Shown here: positions 47,466 through 58,850 of the stretch, one piece after another
How the letters are laid out: each line of letters starts with the position of its first letter
Numbering within the stretch: the stretch's first letter is position 1
Assembly (NCBI GenBank): GCA_007571305.1
Contig: RKRR01000103.1
Coordinates: 1-64,000, forward strand
From: Candidatus Poribacteria bacterium
Lineage (GTDB): Bacteria; Poribacteria; WGA-4E; WGA-3G
DNA length: 64,000 nucleotides
Direction: 5' to 3'
The notes under the pieces: model-generated
Told to the model about the DNA's origin: nothing
The model's input: the letters and a program-made list of their open reading frames with translations, nothing else
The model's database searches: none
Made by a program: the position numbers and the translations under genes

Positions 47466-48380
47466 ATGAATCAGATGGCGAGACGAGCAAGACGAGAAAG
47501 ACCTATTCAAGGTGCTCCTACAGCGCGAGATTTTAAAGGTGATGTTAATCCCGATTGGTGTCCCGGTTGTGGTGATTTTAGTGTCCTGAGTGCGCTACAA
47601 AACGCTTATGCAAAACTCGGCAAAGGCAATCATGATCACTTGACAGTCAGTGGGATTGGTTGTTCCTCTAACCTCCCTGGCTATGTAAAAACTTATGGAA
47701 TGCATACATTGCACGGTCGCGCTTTAGCAGTCGCGACGGGTGCTAAATTTGCCAATCACGAGTTGAATGTTGTCGTCACTGGTGGTGATGGTGATGGCTA
47801 CGGCATCGGTGGAAATCATTTCATTCATACGATGCGAAAAAATATTGATCTCCTCTACATTGTCATGAATAACGAGACGTATGGGTTGACTGTCGGACAA
47901 GCCTCACCGACGACTGTGGTAGGTGAACAGACGAAAAGCACGCCGTTCGGTAATTTAGAGTCCCCTCTGAATCCCGTTGCAATGGCGATTGTCGCGGGCG
48001 CGACTTATGTTGCAAGAGCATTTAGTTCTGAACGCGCGCAACTCTCGGAATTGATGTATAACGGGATGCGACACAAAGGATTTGCGTTCATTGATGTTAT
48101 CAGTCCTTGTGTGACCTGGAAAAAAGAGAAGATGAAAATTTTCGATTACTGGAAAGAGCGCGTTCATCTTCTTGAAGATCATGACACAAGTGACAGGGCC
48201 TCGGCACTCGAACAGGCAGTAAAGACGGGGCATGAAACGCAGCTTGGGTTATTCTACCATGATACAAGCCGCGCTGCGTTGGATGAGTTGGAGCCTGTTT
48301 TAGAGAAGGGTCCCATAGCACATCAACCTCTTGGCATTACTCAAGAACAGGGCGATGCAATTATTCAACGTATGATGTAA
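47466..48380 (+). CDS. korB: 2-oxoacid:ferredoxin oxidoreductase, beta subunit (KorB-type)
   Basis: NPDWCPGCGDFSVLSALQNAYAKLG, GIGCSSNLPGYVKTYGMHTLHGRALAVATG, GGDGDGYGIGGNHFIHTMRKN. Confidence 0.93.
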   Translation: MNQMARRARRERPIQGAPTARDFKGDVNPDWCPGCGDFSVLSALQNAYAKLGKGNHDHLTVSGIGCSSNLPGYVKTYGMHTLHGRALAVATGAKFANHELNVVVTGGDGDGYGIGGNHFIHTMRKNIDLLYIVMNNETYGLTVGQASPTTVVGEQTKSTPFGNLESPLNPVAMAIVAGATYVARAFSSERAQLSELMYNGMRHKGFAFIDVISPCVTWKKEKMKIFDYWKERVHLLEDHDTSDRASALEQAVKTGHETQLGLFYHDTSRAALDELEPVLEKGPIAHQPLGITQEQGDAIIQRMM

Positions 48381-48443
48381 AGATGAATAGTGTCGGCGGA
48401 TTTTTGTGCGCGTCTACCCTTTTTATCTGATATTTTGGCTGTT

Positions 48444-48479
48444 GGGGCGGGTCTTTATCCCGCCCTCTGTCTTTTTTGT
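48444..48479 (+). terminator. Rho-independent terminator after korB
   Basis: GGGGCGGG-tctttat-CCCGCCC followed by tctgtcttttttgtt. Confidence 0.75.
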
Positions 48480-48503
48480 TCCCTACTACGGGTAGTTCAC
48501 ACT

Positions 48504-49223
48504 ATGCGCCTTCGTGCTTCCCAACTCACAAAGGACTTCGGACATCGCACAATTGTCAAAAATGCCACACTCTCGGTTCATCCCGGAGAAGTGGTTACGA
48601 TTTTCGGTCCCAACGGTGCCGGTAAAACAACGCTCATCAAAATCCTCGCAACGCTCTTGAAACCGACATCTGGAAAACTTGAGATTGAAGGCGCGGATGC
48701 AATCTCAGAGTCCTCGGATGTCCGTAGTGCATTGGGGGTTGTTGTTCATGAAAACCTCGCCTATCCTGCCTTTAGCCCTTATGAGAATCTCAAATTTTTC
48801 GGACAGATGTATGGTGTCAAGCAATTAGAACACCGCGTAACAACCCTTCTTGCCGAAGTCGGGCTACAGCGTTTTTTCCATGAACCCCTTCACATCTTTT
48901 CGCGGGGTATGACGCAACGTTTTATGATCGCCAGAGCCCTTATCCACTCCCCTTCAGTTTTATTACTCGATGAACCCTTTTCTGGATTGGATGCTTCTGC
49001 CAGACAGTTTGTTCTCAATCGTATTACACAGGAACAGCAAAAAGGCACAGGCATCATCATTACAACACACAACACAGAGTTGGGCCATCTTGCTGGTACA
49101 AGGTTCCTCTTTATGATAAACAGTGAATTGGAAGAGGTCGCCCAGAAAAATGAGATCGAGGCAGAGACGTTATTACAGACGTATGAGGAGAGATTGAGAA
49201 ACAACGCTCCGAAGGGGCTGTAG
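48504..49223 (+). CDS. ccmA: Heme exporter ABC ATP-binding protein CcmA
   Basis: Walker A FGPNGAGKTTLIKI, signature FSRGMTQRFMIARAL, Walker B VLLLDEPFSGLD; next to ccmB. Upstream part of the ORF contains the terminator, so ATG at 48504 preferred. Confidence 0.82.
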   Translation: MRLRASQLTKDFGHRTIVKNATLSVHPGEVVTIFGPNGAGKTTLIKILATLLKPTSGKLEIEGADAISESSDVRSALGVVVHENLAYPAFSPYENLKFFGQMYGVKQLEHRVTTLLAEVGLQRFFHEPLHIFSRGMTQRFMIARALIHSPSVLLLDEPFSGLDASARQFVLNRITQEQQKGTGIIITTHNTELGHLAGTRFLFMINSELEEVAQKNEIEAETLLQTYEERLRNNAPKGL

Positions 49224-49249
49224 ATAGACTCTTTTTAGTTGAGACAAAC

Positions 49250-49942
49250 ATGAAGGCACTCCGTCAAATTGGCGCGTTGATTCGGAAGGATCTTGGACTT
49301 CAATTCCGTTCAAAAGAGGCACTGGTACTCATCTTCGTTTTCAGCGTGCTGGTTGTCCTCATTTTTGCTTTTGCATTCGGGCCGATTTTCCCTGAAAGGG
49401 TAGAACGTGGTAAATTAACCGCCAGCGTCCTCTGGGCGGCGTTTGTTTTTGCAGGAATTATTAGCTTGAACCGCTCATTCACGTTAGAGCACTCACACGG
49501 TGCATTGCAGGGTATTCGGCTTACTGGCGTTGATGCGAGTAACCTCTACTTGTCCAAAGTTGTTAGCAACGTTGTATTTCTATTTTTATTGGAAATTGTC
49601 ATCACACCCATCGCACTTCAATTCTTAGATCTACTTGATGTAGTGACGGTGGGCATACTACTGAAACTGTTCGGCGTGCTGGGTATCGGCACGCTCGGTT
49701 TTTGCGCTGTTGGTGTCCTGTTAGCGGGCATGTCCACAAGTGCAAACGGCGGTGAAAGTCTTCTTTCCGTCATTCTACTTCCGCTTGTCATTCCAATCAT
49801 TGTAGGCGGCGCGAAATCCACTGTTTCGCTTCTGGTAACCGGTGGATTAGAGGACGGGTTCTGGCTGAAGTTGATCGCCGGGTATAGTTTAATCTTTTTA
49901 GCCGCTGCATATCTACTTGCGGATGCAGTTGTTGAAGAATAG
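49250..49942 (+). CDS. ccmB: Heme exporter membrane protein CcmB
   Basis: RKDLGLQFRSKEALVLIFVFSVLVVLIFAFAF, SLNRSFTLEHSHGALQGIRLTGVDASNLYLSKVVSN. Confidence 0.9.
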   Translation: MKALRQIGALIRKDLGLQFRSKEALVLIFVFSVLVVLIFAFAFGPIFPERVERGKLTASVLWAAFVFAGIISLNRSFTLEHSHGALQGIRLTGVDASNLYLSKVVSNVVFLFLLEIVITPIALQFLDLLDVVTVGILLKLFGVLGIGTLGFCAVGVLLAGMSTSANGGESLLSVILLPLVIPIIVGGAKSTVSLLVTGGLEDGFWLKLIAGYSLIFLAAAYLLADAVVEE

Positions 49943-51349
<1,407 letters not shown>

Positions 51350-51365
51350 ATTTTGTATTCACATA

Positions 51366-51387
51366 GGGACAGTCTTTGCGCTGTCCC
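51366..51387 (+). terminator. Stem-loop downstream of eno
   Basis: GGGACAG-tctttgcg-CTGTCCC. Confidence 0.5.
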
Positions 51388-51414
51388 AAAGTATCTCCTT
51401 CAAAGGGACACCCT

Positions 51415-51702
51415 ATGCGAATTTTTCGCCCAATTTTGTTCTTGATCGCGCTTGCCTTACTCTTCGTAAGTGTTAGGCAATTTATGAATGGTTATAGTGA
51501 TTGGCAACAGGCGCAACTTGCAGAGAAAGCCTACCGCGCTGAGATATTGGAATTAGAGGCGGAACGCGATCGACTGAAACAACGCGTCGAAATGCTGCAA
51601 AACGACCGATTAACCAAGGAACGTCTCGCCAGAAAACGACTCGGTTATATCAAGCCGGGTGAACTCAGATTTAAAGTCGTTAAACCAGATGCGATTGAAT
51701 AA
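51415..51702 (+). CDS. FtsB/DivIC-like septum formation initiator
   Basis: Short TM helix, coiled coil EILELEAERDRLKQRVEMLQND, then RLARKRLGYIKPGELRFKV. Confidence 0.75.
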   Translation: MRIFRPILFLIALALLFVSVRQFMNGYSDWQQAQLAEKAYRAEILELEAERDRLKQRVEMLQNDRLTKERLARKRLGYIKPGELRFKVVKPDAIE

Positions 51703-51858
51703 TTTTTTCGGGTTCACAGAATTCGTTTGGATTTTTTCTTTCCTTTTTTTCCGCGTTGTGCTATAATGGCGTGGAATTTCGCATGGCAGGCAACGACACC
51801 TGTTGTGCCGATGGTGTCCGCCTATTATTCACAACATTCATAAGAAGGAGAAAAGAGA

Positions 51859-52290
51859 ATGGCAGGAATGATTCCGACAATTAGTTCCGGGGTTGCAGGG
51901 CCGCTCGGTGTGTTACACCTCCCCCGATTCTGGTCGAAAGTGCTTATGGATTCCAAGGGTCAGCTGCATGAAGATTATCCCGCATGCGGAGCAGGCTTCG
52001 ATCAAATGGTGTTAGATGGACTAGGTCTGGACAAAGACGCTACGCTGGCATATATCAGCGACAATTCCCCGACTTATCCACAGTTTGAAGCGTGGGTTTC
52101 GGAAAACGGGAGTTTTGACCAAGCGGCAGTCGACGAGTTGAACGCTGCAATTTCAGGCTATAATCATGACGACGATACCCGTGGGAGCATCCTCGGTGCA
52201 AGCGACATTGCGGACGATGGTTCCATCTTAGACGCTGTTAATCTCAACAACCTCGATGACTGGTATGAATTGCACGCCAGTTTAGGTTAG
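51859..52290 (+). CDS. DUF5069 domain-containing protein
   Basis: PLGVLHLPRFWSKVLMDSKGQLHEDYPACGAGFDQMVLDGLGLD. Confidence 0.75.
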   Translation: MAGMIPTISSGVAGPLGVLHLPRFWSKVLMDSKGQLHEDYPACGAGFDQMVLDGLGLDKDATLAYISDNSPTYPQFEAWVSENGSFDQAAVDELNAAISGYNHDDDTRGSILGASDIADDGSILDAVNLNNLDDWYELHASLG

Positions 52291-52305
52291 AGGTTTAGAC
52301 CGTTT

Positions 52306-52334
52306 CATGTAGGAGCGTTTTCCGCGCCTACATG
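52306..52334. terminator. Stem-loop after the DUF5069 gene
   Basis: CATGTAGGAGCG-ttttc-CGCGCCTACATG, one mismatch. Confidence 0.5.
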
Positions 52335-52431
52335 AACACACCTACTTTTCCTTACCTAATCATTTTTATCTTTCGATAAGCTTTTTATCCTCGTTTTCTA
52401 AAAACAATCGACTGTTGATTTGAATGCTTTG

Positions 52432-53517
52432 TTAGCAACAGTGAGACGAGCAATTTCCACAATTCTCGGCTTCTGTTGTCAATTCAATTGCTTTACCCGC
52501 TTCAGAGGATTCGAGGCCTGCAAGCAGAATTTCAGTGACATGCCGCGCTGTATAGGCGTTCGATAGCGGGGGTTGTGTTCCCTCACGGATACACTCCGCG
52601 AAATGTGTGTGCATTCCGCTTGGTGCTGTGTCAGAACAGTCTATCGCTTTGACATCGACGGGAGCGTGTTCGCGTGTATAAGAGGTTGGTGTCCACTGAC
52701 TGAGCGTCGCGCCATCTTTGCCGGGCATTGTGAATTTGCCAGCGGTCCCGTGCACACTCGCTTCACCCGTCCGCGCCGGATCACACCAACTGGTCTCCGC
52801 GGTGACGATTCCGCCCGATTGCATCTCAAGCACAAGCGTCGCGACATCTTCTAATTCCGTCGGTTTATCGAAGGTAGAAACGAAACCGGTCACTCGCTTG
52901 AAGGTACCCAGCATCGCGACGAGACCAGAAACAGCATAAACCCCCATGTCGAAAAGCGCACCGACACTCGCCTGTTTTGCATCGAAAAACCACAAATCAT
53001 CGCCAGATTCACCGAAAATGTCACGGATCTCTGCGTAGTAAATTTCAGGACCTCCGTGACTGCTTCGCATCCTGGCACCCGACACTCGTCCGATCGCATT
53101 CTCCGCAATCAATTGGCGAATTTTATAGATAGCGGCGTTGAAATGCGGAAGGCACATTACTGTCTTGCCACTCGCTTCGGTTATCTCAACAAATTGATTC
53201 GCCTCGTCCATATCCCCACAGAGCGGTTTTTGCATGAGCACATGTTTGCCGGATTCCAGTGCTTTGATACCCCATGAGACATGTAAAGGATGCGGCGTAC
53301 CGACAAGAATAGCATCAAGTGTATCATCAGCGATAATTGCGTCGTAATCCTGTGTCCAATGTGGTATGTCGAATTCTTGACATTGATGTCTGAGACGGTG
53401 TTCGCGTCTGCCCCCAATAACACTCACTTCAAAATCGGTGCCTTCTGTGAGATCAGGCAAGTGCATTCGACAGACAATACCGCCTGCACCGATAACGCCA
53501 AGTTTCAATTTTTGCAT
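52432..53517 (-). CDS. Gfo/Idh/MocA family oxidoreductase
   Basis: KLGVIGAGGIVCRMHLPDL, VLMQKPLCGDMDEA, GALFDMGVYAVSGLVAMLG. Confidence 0.9.
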   Translation of the reverse strand: MQKLKLGVIGAGGIVCRMHLPDLTEGTDFEVSVIGGRREHRLRHQCQEFDIPHWTQDYDAIIADDTLDAILVGTPHPLHVSWGIKALESGKHVLMQKPLCGDMDEANQFVEITEASGKTVMCLPHFNAAIYKIRQLIAENAIGRVSGARMRSSHGGPEIYYAEIRDIFGESGDDLWFFDAKQASVGALFDMGVYAVSGLVAMLGTFKRVTGFVSTFDKPTELEDVATLVLEMQSGGIVTAETSWCDPARTGEASVHGTAGKFTMPGKDGATLSQWTPTSYTREHAPVDVKAIDCSDTAPSGMHTHFAECIREGTQPPLSNAYTARHVTEILLAGLESSEAGKAIELTTEAENCGNCSSHCC

Positions 53518-53629
53518 AACAATTCCTTATTTTGCCTCCAAAAACCCGTAGCCTGCAACAACGGCGCAGACAGATTTCAGGAAGACACGTCCACGATTCA
53601 AATTCACAGCGTTTCTCCGCAAGGTCTAA

Positions 53630-54301
53630 TTAAAAAGCGGGTTTCAACACAACGTTGCGAAATGCAACAGGTCCATGGTCGCCTTGCAACATTAACGGAC
53701 CCGTAACGGCTTCATCTTCAATCATCGCTCCACGCGTGCAACCTGCCATTTCAACATTCTCATGAATTACCTGTCCGTTCCACACGATTTTGACGAAAAC
53801 AGCATTGGCGGTCTTATTCCCATCAGCGTCGAATTTTGGTGCACGGAAGGTGATGTCGTACGTCTGCCATTCCCCCGGTGGTTTGCTCGCATTGACGCGT
53901 GGCGGCACGCCGTCGACCGGTTGATTGTCTATCCAACGGCAATATACGCCGCCACAAGTCCCATAGTGGAGTTCCGTTTCACCCCAACTGTCCAGTATCT
54001 GGATCTCGTATCTCCCCATGAGATAAACACCAGAATTGGAGCCTTGTGGGACCATAAATTCTACGTGGAGTTCACAATCACCGTATTCAGCCTCGGTGTA
54101 GATATCGACGGTTCGTCCAGTAGTGCCGTTGTAAAAAACTCCTTCGCCTGCAGTTGTTACCAGCAGTTTGGAATCGTCAGGGTTGAGGGCAATGCTGCCG
54201 GCGGCATCCCATTCATGGTGTGGTGCGCCACCGCGAGCCAGCCAGCCGTCCATGTTTTCACCATTAAAAAGGTTAATTTCGTTTCCAGATTGAGACATCA
54301 A
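53630..54301 (-). CDS. DUF1080 / 3-keto-disaccharide hydrolase family
   Basis: INLFNGENMDGW, YGDCELHVEFMVPQGSNSGVYLMGRYEIQILDSWG, GPLMLQGDHGPVAFRNVVLKP. Confidence 0.9.
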   Translation of the reverse strand: MMSQSGNEINLFNGENMDGWLARGGAPHHEWDAAGSIALNPDDSKLLVTTAGEGVFYNGTTGRTVDIYTEAEYGDCELHVEFMVPQGSNSGVYLMGRYEIQILDSWGETELHYGTCGGVYCRWIDNQPVDGVPPRVNASKPPGEWQTYDITFRAPKFDADGNKTANAVFVKIVWNGQVIHENVEMAGCTRGAMIEDEAVTGPLMLQGDHGPVAFRNVVLKPAF

Positions 54302-54382
54302 AGTCCCTCCTATAGTCTGAGGTTTCTTGCGAGTTCAGCAAGATATTCGGGATAAAACTTGCAGGTTTTCAACCATAAACTG

Positions 54383-54411
54383 TTGACATATTTGCGAGAT
54401 TAAGGTATGAT
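54383..54411 (+). promoter_or_regulatory. Sigma70-type promoter for the multiheme cytochrome gene
   Basis: TTGACA-17 bp-TATGAT. Confidence 0.55.
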
Positions 54412-54508
54412 ATTTAATCAAGACAAGGTATAGTCAACTTAGAGGCATTTTGTTTTAAAAAATATATTCGGATATCCAAAATAGGTATAGGATCACCGAA
54501 AATCACCG

Positions 54509-54540
54509 CGTATTGTTCCGCAAACTTATAGAGGCTTGCG
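54509..54540. repeat. Short dispersed repeat (second family)
   Basis: cgtattgttccgcaaacttatagaggcttgcg. Confidence 0.45.
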
Positions 54541-54576
54541 CCTATGGAGCGGTGTCCAGGAGCAATAAATTAAAAA

Positions 54577-55482
54577 ATGAAACAGGTTTTCTTATTTTTC
54601 GGGTTGTCCCTACTGATGGGAACGATTGCCGTTTTCGCTCTCTGTGGCTACGATACAACGGCGATATCGCACGCCGCACCCGTTGAGGCAGCTACGTCTC
54701 ACCCGACAACCCCCTTTGCTGAAGGGTGCAGTAAGTGTCACGGCACTGAACCTGCCTACCAAGAGTGGAAGCAAGCGGGACACTCACATGCCCTTGTCAA
54801 CCTGATTGAGGGACCGTATGAGGTCCAAACCTCGTGCCTGAGTTGCCACTCTTCTGGCTATGAAGTTTTCAGCGATCGGGTGTACCCAGGGCATACCTAT
54901 AACATAGAGACAGCAGTGAACGCCGTTGCCTGCTCTTCATGCCATTCACACAACAGCAGATCGGAATCCTTATTGGTGAAGCCCGCAAAAAAATTGTGTG
55001 TCAACTGCCATAAAATGGATTGCGGTTGCGCGGGTGCTGGTATCGTCCACCAGTCACAATCGGAGATGTTCCTTGGTCGCGAGGGTGCCGGTGTGAAACG
55101 GATGCCATCGCCCCATGTACGCGCAATGAAAAAACGATGCGTGCACTGCCACATGGCAAAAGAGGATCCGGAGACGGTTGCGCAGCACGGAGGGCACACA
55201 TTCAAAGCGGATTTCTCGGTATGTAGCACCGCGGGCTGTCATGACAGTGCGGACAACAGTATGGAGACGAAGTTACCACAATACCGTGCCGAAATAGAAG
55301 CAAAGATGCAAGCCGTCAAAACAATGCTTGATGCTGCGCCTAACAAAACTTCACAAGCCTATCTGGACGCAAAGTTGAACTACGATATGGTTAAAGGCGA
55401 CAGCGGGTATGGGCTTCACAATATACCGTATGCAAACGCACTGCTCGACTACAGCCTTTCGCTCAAAAGTGCACTTGAATAG
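54577..55482 (+). CDS. Exported multiheme cytochrome c
   Basis: Five CXXCH motifs (CSKCH, CLSCH, CSSCH, CVNCH, CVHCH) and one CX4CH (CSTAGCH); N-terminal signal/anchor. Confidence 0.9.
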   Translation: MKQVFLFFGLSLLMGTIAVFALCGYDTTAISHAAPVEAATSHPTTPFAEGCSKCHGTEPAYQEWKQAGHSHALVNLIEGPYEVQTSCLSCHSSGYEVFSDRVYPGHTYNIETAVNAVACSSCHSHNSRSESLLVKPAKKLCVNCHKMDCGCAGAGIVHQSQSEMFLGREGAGVKRMPSPHVRAMKKRCVHCHMAKEDPETVAQHGGHTFKADFSVCSTAGCHDSADNSMETKLPQYRAEIEAKMQAVKTMLDAAPNKTSQAYLDAKLNYDMVKGDSGYGLHNIPYANALLDYSLSLKSALE

Positions 55483-55522
55483 GGAGTGGGTGTCTCTGCA
55501 TCTCGCGATATAGATTCATCAC

Positions 55523-56359
55523 CTAATCTTGTCCATCAAGTAATGCCCGCAATGGGACATCTTGTTCCTTCGGTAGATAATAACTGAGCGGATCACTGAC
55601 GACCCCAATCAACTGCTTCTGGATTGGGTTACACTTAGCAACCAGTTCATCAGGCATCGTGATATAATCCATCGGTTTGACCCAGCGGTAAGCATATCCC
55701 ATAAAAATGGTTTTGCGCGGCATACCGGACCAGTTGTGTCCAATGCCGTGCCACGTGCGCTGTTCAAAAAGGAAAGCGTCTCCGGCGTTGACGTTCATAG
55801 AGATAGCACCGCGTGCCCAACCTGTATCTGGATCGAGTGGGGGTCTTCCTGTCAATCGGTTACTTCCGGGTATCAGCACGGTCGCTCCAGAAGCAGGGTC
55901 GGACTGGTCGCTGATGGCGTAGGCAATCTTGAGCATGATACGGGGGTGGGGTTCCTGCATCTCTCCGTGTGACGTGCCACCGTCTCGGTGTAAGCCGATA
56001 CGATTTCTCACCTCAGAAGGCGGTTCCTCTTTTGAGGGTAGGACAATGAGGTGTGAGGTGATCATTTGTACGTTCCAATTGAGAACCCCGTAGGCGAGCG
56101 GTACCGTTTTTTGCCAATCGAGAAGTTGAAGAAATGCTTCGTGGTGCGTGATGCAGTTACGGAGGTTTAATTTTCCGCCAGCTTCAAGTCTGCCTGCGGC
56201 TTCCTCTTCAGCGTAGACCTCGTCAACGGCAGCATCAATTTCTGCTACTACATCAGGGGGTAAGGCATTTTTAATCAGCAGGTACCCATTGTTTTCGACA
56301 AATTCCTTGTGCTCCGGCGTGAAGACTGTGGCTTGATTAAGATCTGTTATAGTATCCAT
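55523..56359 (-). CDS. Phytanoyl-CoA dioxygenase (PhyH) family protein
   Basis: GYLLIKNALPPDVVAEIDAAVDEVY, GLHRDGGTS, TWHGIGHN. Confidence 0.88.
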   Translation of the reverse strand: MDTITDLNQATVFTPEHKEFVENNGYLLIKNALPPDVVAEIDAAVDEVYAEEEAAGRLEAGGKLNLRNCITHHEAFLQLLDWQKTVPLAYGVLNWNVQMITSHLIVLPSKEEPPSEVRNRIGLHRDGGTSHGEMQEPHPRIMLKIAYAISDQSDPASGATVLIPGSNRLTGRPPLDPDTGWARGAISMNVNAGDAFLFEQRTWHGIGHNWSGMPRKTIFMGYAYRWVKPMDYITMPDELVAKCNPIQKQLIGVVSDPLSYYLPKEQDVPLRALLDGQD

Positions 56360-56606
56360 AGCGTTTATCCTTTAGCGTGCTGGCTTTTGATAGCAAATTT
56401 TGGCTTGCAAACTTCGCCCCGATCTGTTAAGCCAGATTTGAAACATATTGTGCATTATACAGGACATACGGAAAAAAATTCAAATCAATTTTGTTACAGC
56501 GATGGTACAGATATATCTATTGGAAGAAAAGGGGCTGACGCAGACCTTTGGTTAATTTCCATCCAAGTGTGAACAGACGTGTCATAGACAGGAAGCATCA
56601 CGTAAT

Positions 56607-58532
56607 TTGAAGAGTGAACTCACCTCAGAACCTCATAGATTCAAAGAACCCTCCAAACATGGAGCATCATGGCGAGCGATTCTACTCGGTACTGTCCTTA
56701 TCATCCCGAATATGTACTGGATTCTGGACTCTGCCGGTCAAGGGTATCCAACCACGATCTCCCTCTACTTTAACGTCATTTTCTGTGTCTTTACTATCAT
56801 AGGTGTTAACCTCACCTTAGTACGGATAGCACCAAGAATCGCACTGCAACAAGGCGAATTGCTAACAATTTACGTCATGTTAGCGATCGCTTCTTCGCTT
56901 GCAGGACACGACGTTCTTCGCGTTTTGATTCCGATGATTCCGTACGCATTCTGGTACGCAACACCAGAAAATGACTGGGTAGACCTGTTTCATCGGTATA
57001 TCCCCGATTGGATGGCTGTCAAGGAAAGATCCTTCTTAACGGAGTATTATCGCGGCGAAACAACCCTTTACCAATGGGAAACTGTACAAGGATGGCTGAC
57101 AACAACTTTTGTCTGGGGAGGTTTTCTATGTGCGATGGTTTTCCTGATGGTGTGTATTAACAGCCTCGTCCGGAAACAGTGGACAGAGCACGAGAAACTG
57201 AGCTACCCCATCATCCAACTCCCACTTGAGTTGACGAGTGGTGGTAGAACAAACTTGTTAACAAACAAGATGATGTGGCTCGGTTTCGGCATTGCCGGTG
57301 CAATTGACATTCTCAATGGACTTCACTACCTCTATCCCACCGTGCCGAGTTTGGGGGGGAGACTCTACGATTTGCGACCCTTCTTCACGCAGAAACCGTG
57401 GAGTGCTGTCGGCTGGAGCCCAATAGCTGTGTTTCCATTTGCGGTAGGTATTGCTTTTTTCATTCCGCTTGACTTGTCGTTCTCCTGCTGGTTTTTCTAT
57501 CTCTTCTGGAAGGCGGAACGAGTTTTCGGAGATGCCTTAGGGGTCCGGGGTATGCCGAACTTCCCTTTTACTGATGAACAATCTTTCGGAGCATATCTGG
57601 GTTTGTTTGTCATCGCGATTGTGGCGACACGAAAACACCTCGCACAAGTCGGACGCAAGTTATTTCGGAATGATCGGAGTGTTGATGACTCAGACGAACC
57701 GATGTCCTATAGAGCGACAGTTTTAGGGCTGATCGCGAGTCTTGCATTTATCGTTGGCTTCTGCAAAACGGCAGGAATGTCTATTTGGGTAATCCTTGTA
57801 TTTTTTGGTATCTATTATGCCATCTCTACGGCGGTGACCCGAATGCGTGCGGAACTTGGCTCGCCAGTCCACGATTTGCATTTCATTGGACCTGATGAGA
57901 TGATGCCACGTATTTTCGGGACTCGCCTGCTCGGTCCACATAATTTAACCATAATGGCATACCTATTCTTCTTCAATCGTGCCTACCGCGGGCATCCAAT
58001 GCCACACATCTTGGAGGGATTTAAGTTAGCGGAACGCACCGGAATTTCCAATAGACGGTTGCTTATTGCAATGTGCATTGCAATCGTCGTCGGGACCTTC
58101 GCCTCATTTTGGGCATTCTATCATATTTCCTACATCGAGGGCGCGCGGGATTGGTTCGCCGGAAGACCTTTCAATCGACTCCAGAGTTGGCTCACCTCGC
58201 CGAGAGTGCCTGATGTACCAGCAATTGTCGCGATGTGTATTGGTTTTCTCATCACCGGATTTCTGATGGTGATGCGGATGCGGCTCTTTTGGTGGCCCTT
58301 TCATCCCGCTGGATTCGCTATCTCCAGCAGTTGGTCGATGAATGTGTTTTGGTTTTCAATTTTAGTGAGTTCAGTCATTAAATGGATAATTCTTCGGCAT
58401 GGTGGTGTAAGTGCCCACCGGAAACTTATCCCATTCTTCCTCGGTCTAATTTTAGGCGAATTCATCGTTGGGGGTGTCTGGAGCCTCATCGGAATTACGA
58501 CAAATCACCCGATGTACCGGTTTTTATTTTAG
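56607..58532 (+). CDS. Large multi-pass membrane protein (DUF6785/DUF6784-like)
   Basis: Many TM segments; WTEHEKLSYPIIQLPLEL, FLGLILGEFIVGGVWSL. TTG start. Confidence 0.7.
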   Translation: MKSELTSEPHRFKEPSKHGASWRAILLGTVLIIPNMYWILDSAGQGYPTTISLYFNVIFCVFTIIGVNLTLVRIAPRIALQQGELLTIYVMLAIASSLAGHDVLRVLIPMIPYAFWYATPENDWVDLFHRYIPDWMAVKERSFLTEYYRGETTLYQWETVQGWLTTTFVWGGFLCAMVFLMVCINSLVRKQWTEHEKLSYPIIQLPLELTSGGRTNLLTNKMMWLGFGIAGAIDILNGLHYLYPTVPSLGGRLYDLRPFFTQKPWSAVGWSPIAVFPFAVGIAFFIPLDLSFSCWFFYLFWKAERVFGDALGVRGMPNFPFTDEQSFGAYLGLFVIAIVATRKHLAQVGRKLFRNDRSVDDSDEPMSYRATVLGLIASLAFIVGFCKTAGMSIWVILVFFGIYYAISTAVTRMRAELGSPVHDLHFIGPDEMMPRIFGTRLLGPHNLTIMAYLFFFNRAYRGHPMPHILEGFKLAERTGISNRRLLIAMCIAIVVGTFASFWAFYHISYIEGARDWFAGRPFNRLQSWLTSPRVPDVPAIVAMCIGFLITGFLMVMRMRLFWWPFHPAGFAISSSWSMNVFWFSILVSSVIKWIILRHGGVSAHRKLIPFFLGLILGEFIVGGVWSLIGITTNHPMYRFLF

Positions 58533-58591
58533 AACGTATTTCGTGTTGTACAATTTACTGGTGCCAATTGTTCATCAATAATATCGGGACT

Positions 58592-58708
58592 TACGCACTT
58601 CTGACAATAACACGCTATCCTGAACGGGCGAACCGAAAAAACACACGGTTCCTTGACACAACCTAACAGGTGATGCTATAGAAACGCAAGCCTGCGTAAG
58701 CCCTAAAT
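58592..58708 (-). repeat. MITE-like repeat copy 8 (subfamily B)
   Basis: gggacttacgcac ... tgacacaacctaacaggtgatgctatagaaacgcaagcctgcgtaagccct; reverse complement aligns with copy 3. Confidence 0.75.
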
Positions 58709-58789
58709 ATGTTACACCGTATAGAAAAAAATGAGATGCTGATATGGGAAATCTACGATTGAATGGTGCCGAGATTCAGAAGGCCGATG

Positions 58790-58818
58790 TTGAAAAATAT
58801 GCGGGTGTCTGTTATAAT
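58790..58818 (+). promoter_or_regulatory. Sigma70-type promoter for trpD-trpC
   Basis: TTGAAA-17 bp-TATAAT; AGGAGG RBS and GTG start follow. Confidence 0.65.
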
Positions 58819-58850
58819 TGCGGGTAGAATACTCTCAGGAGGAACATTGC

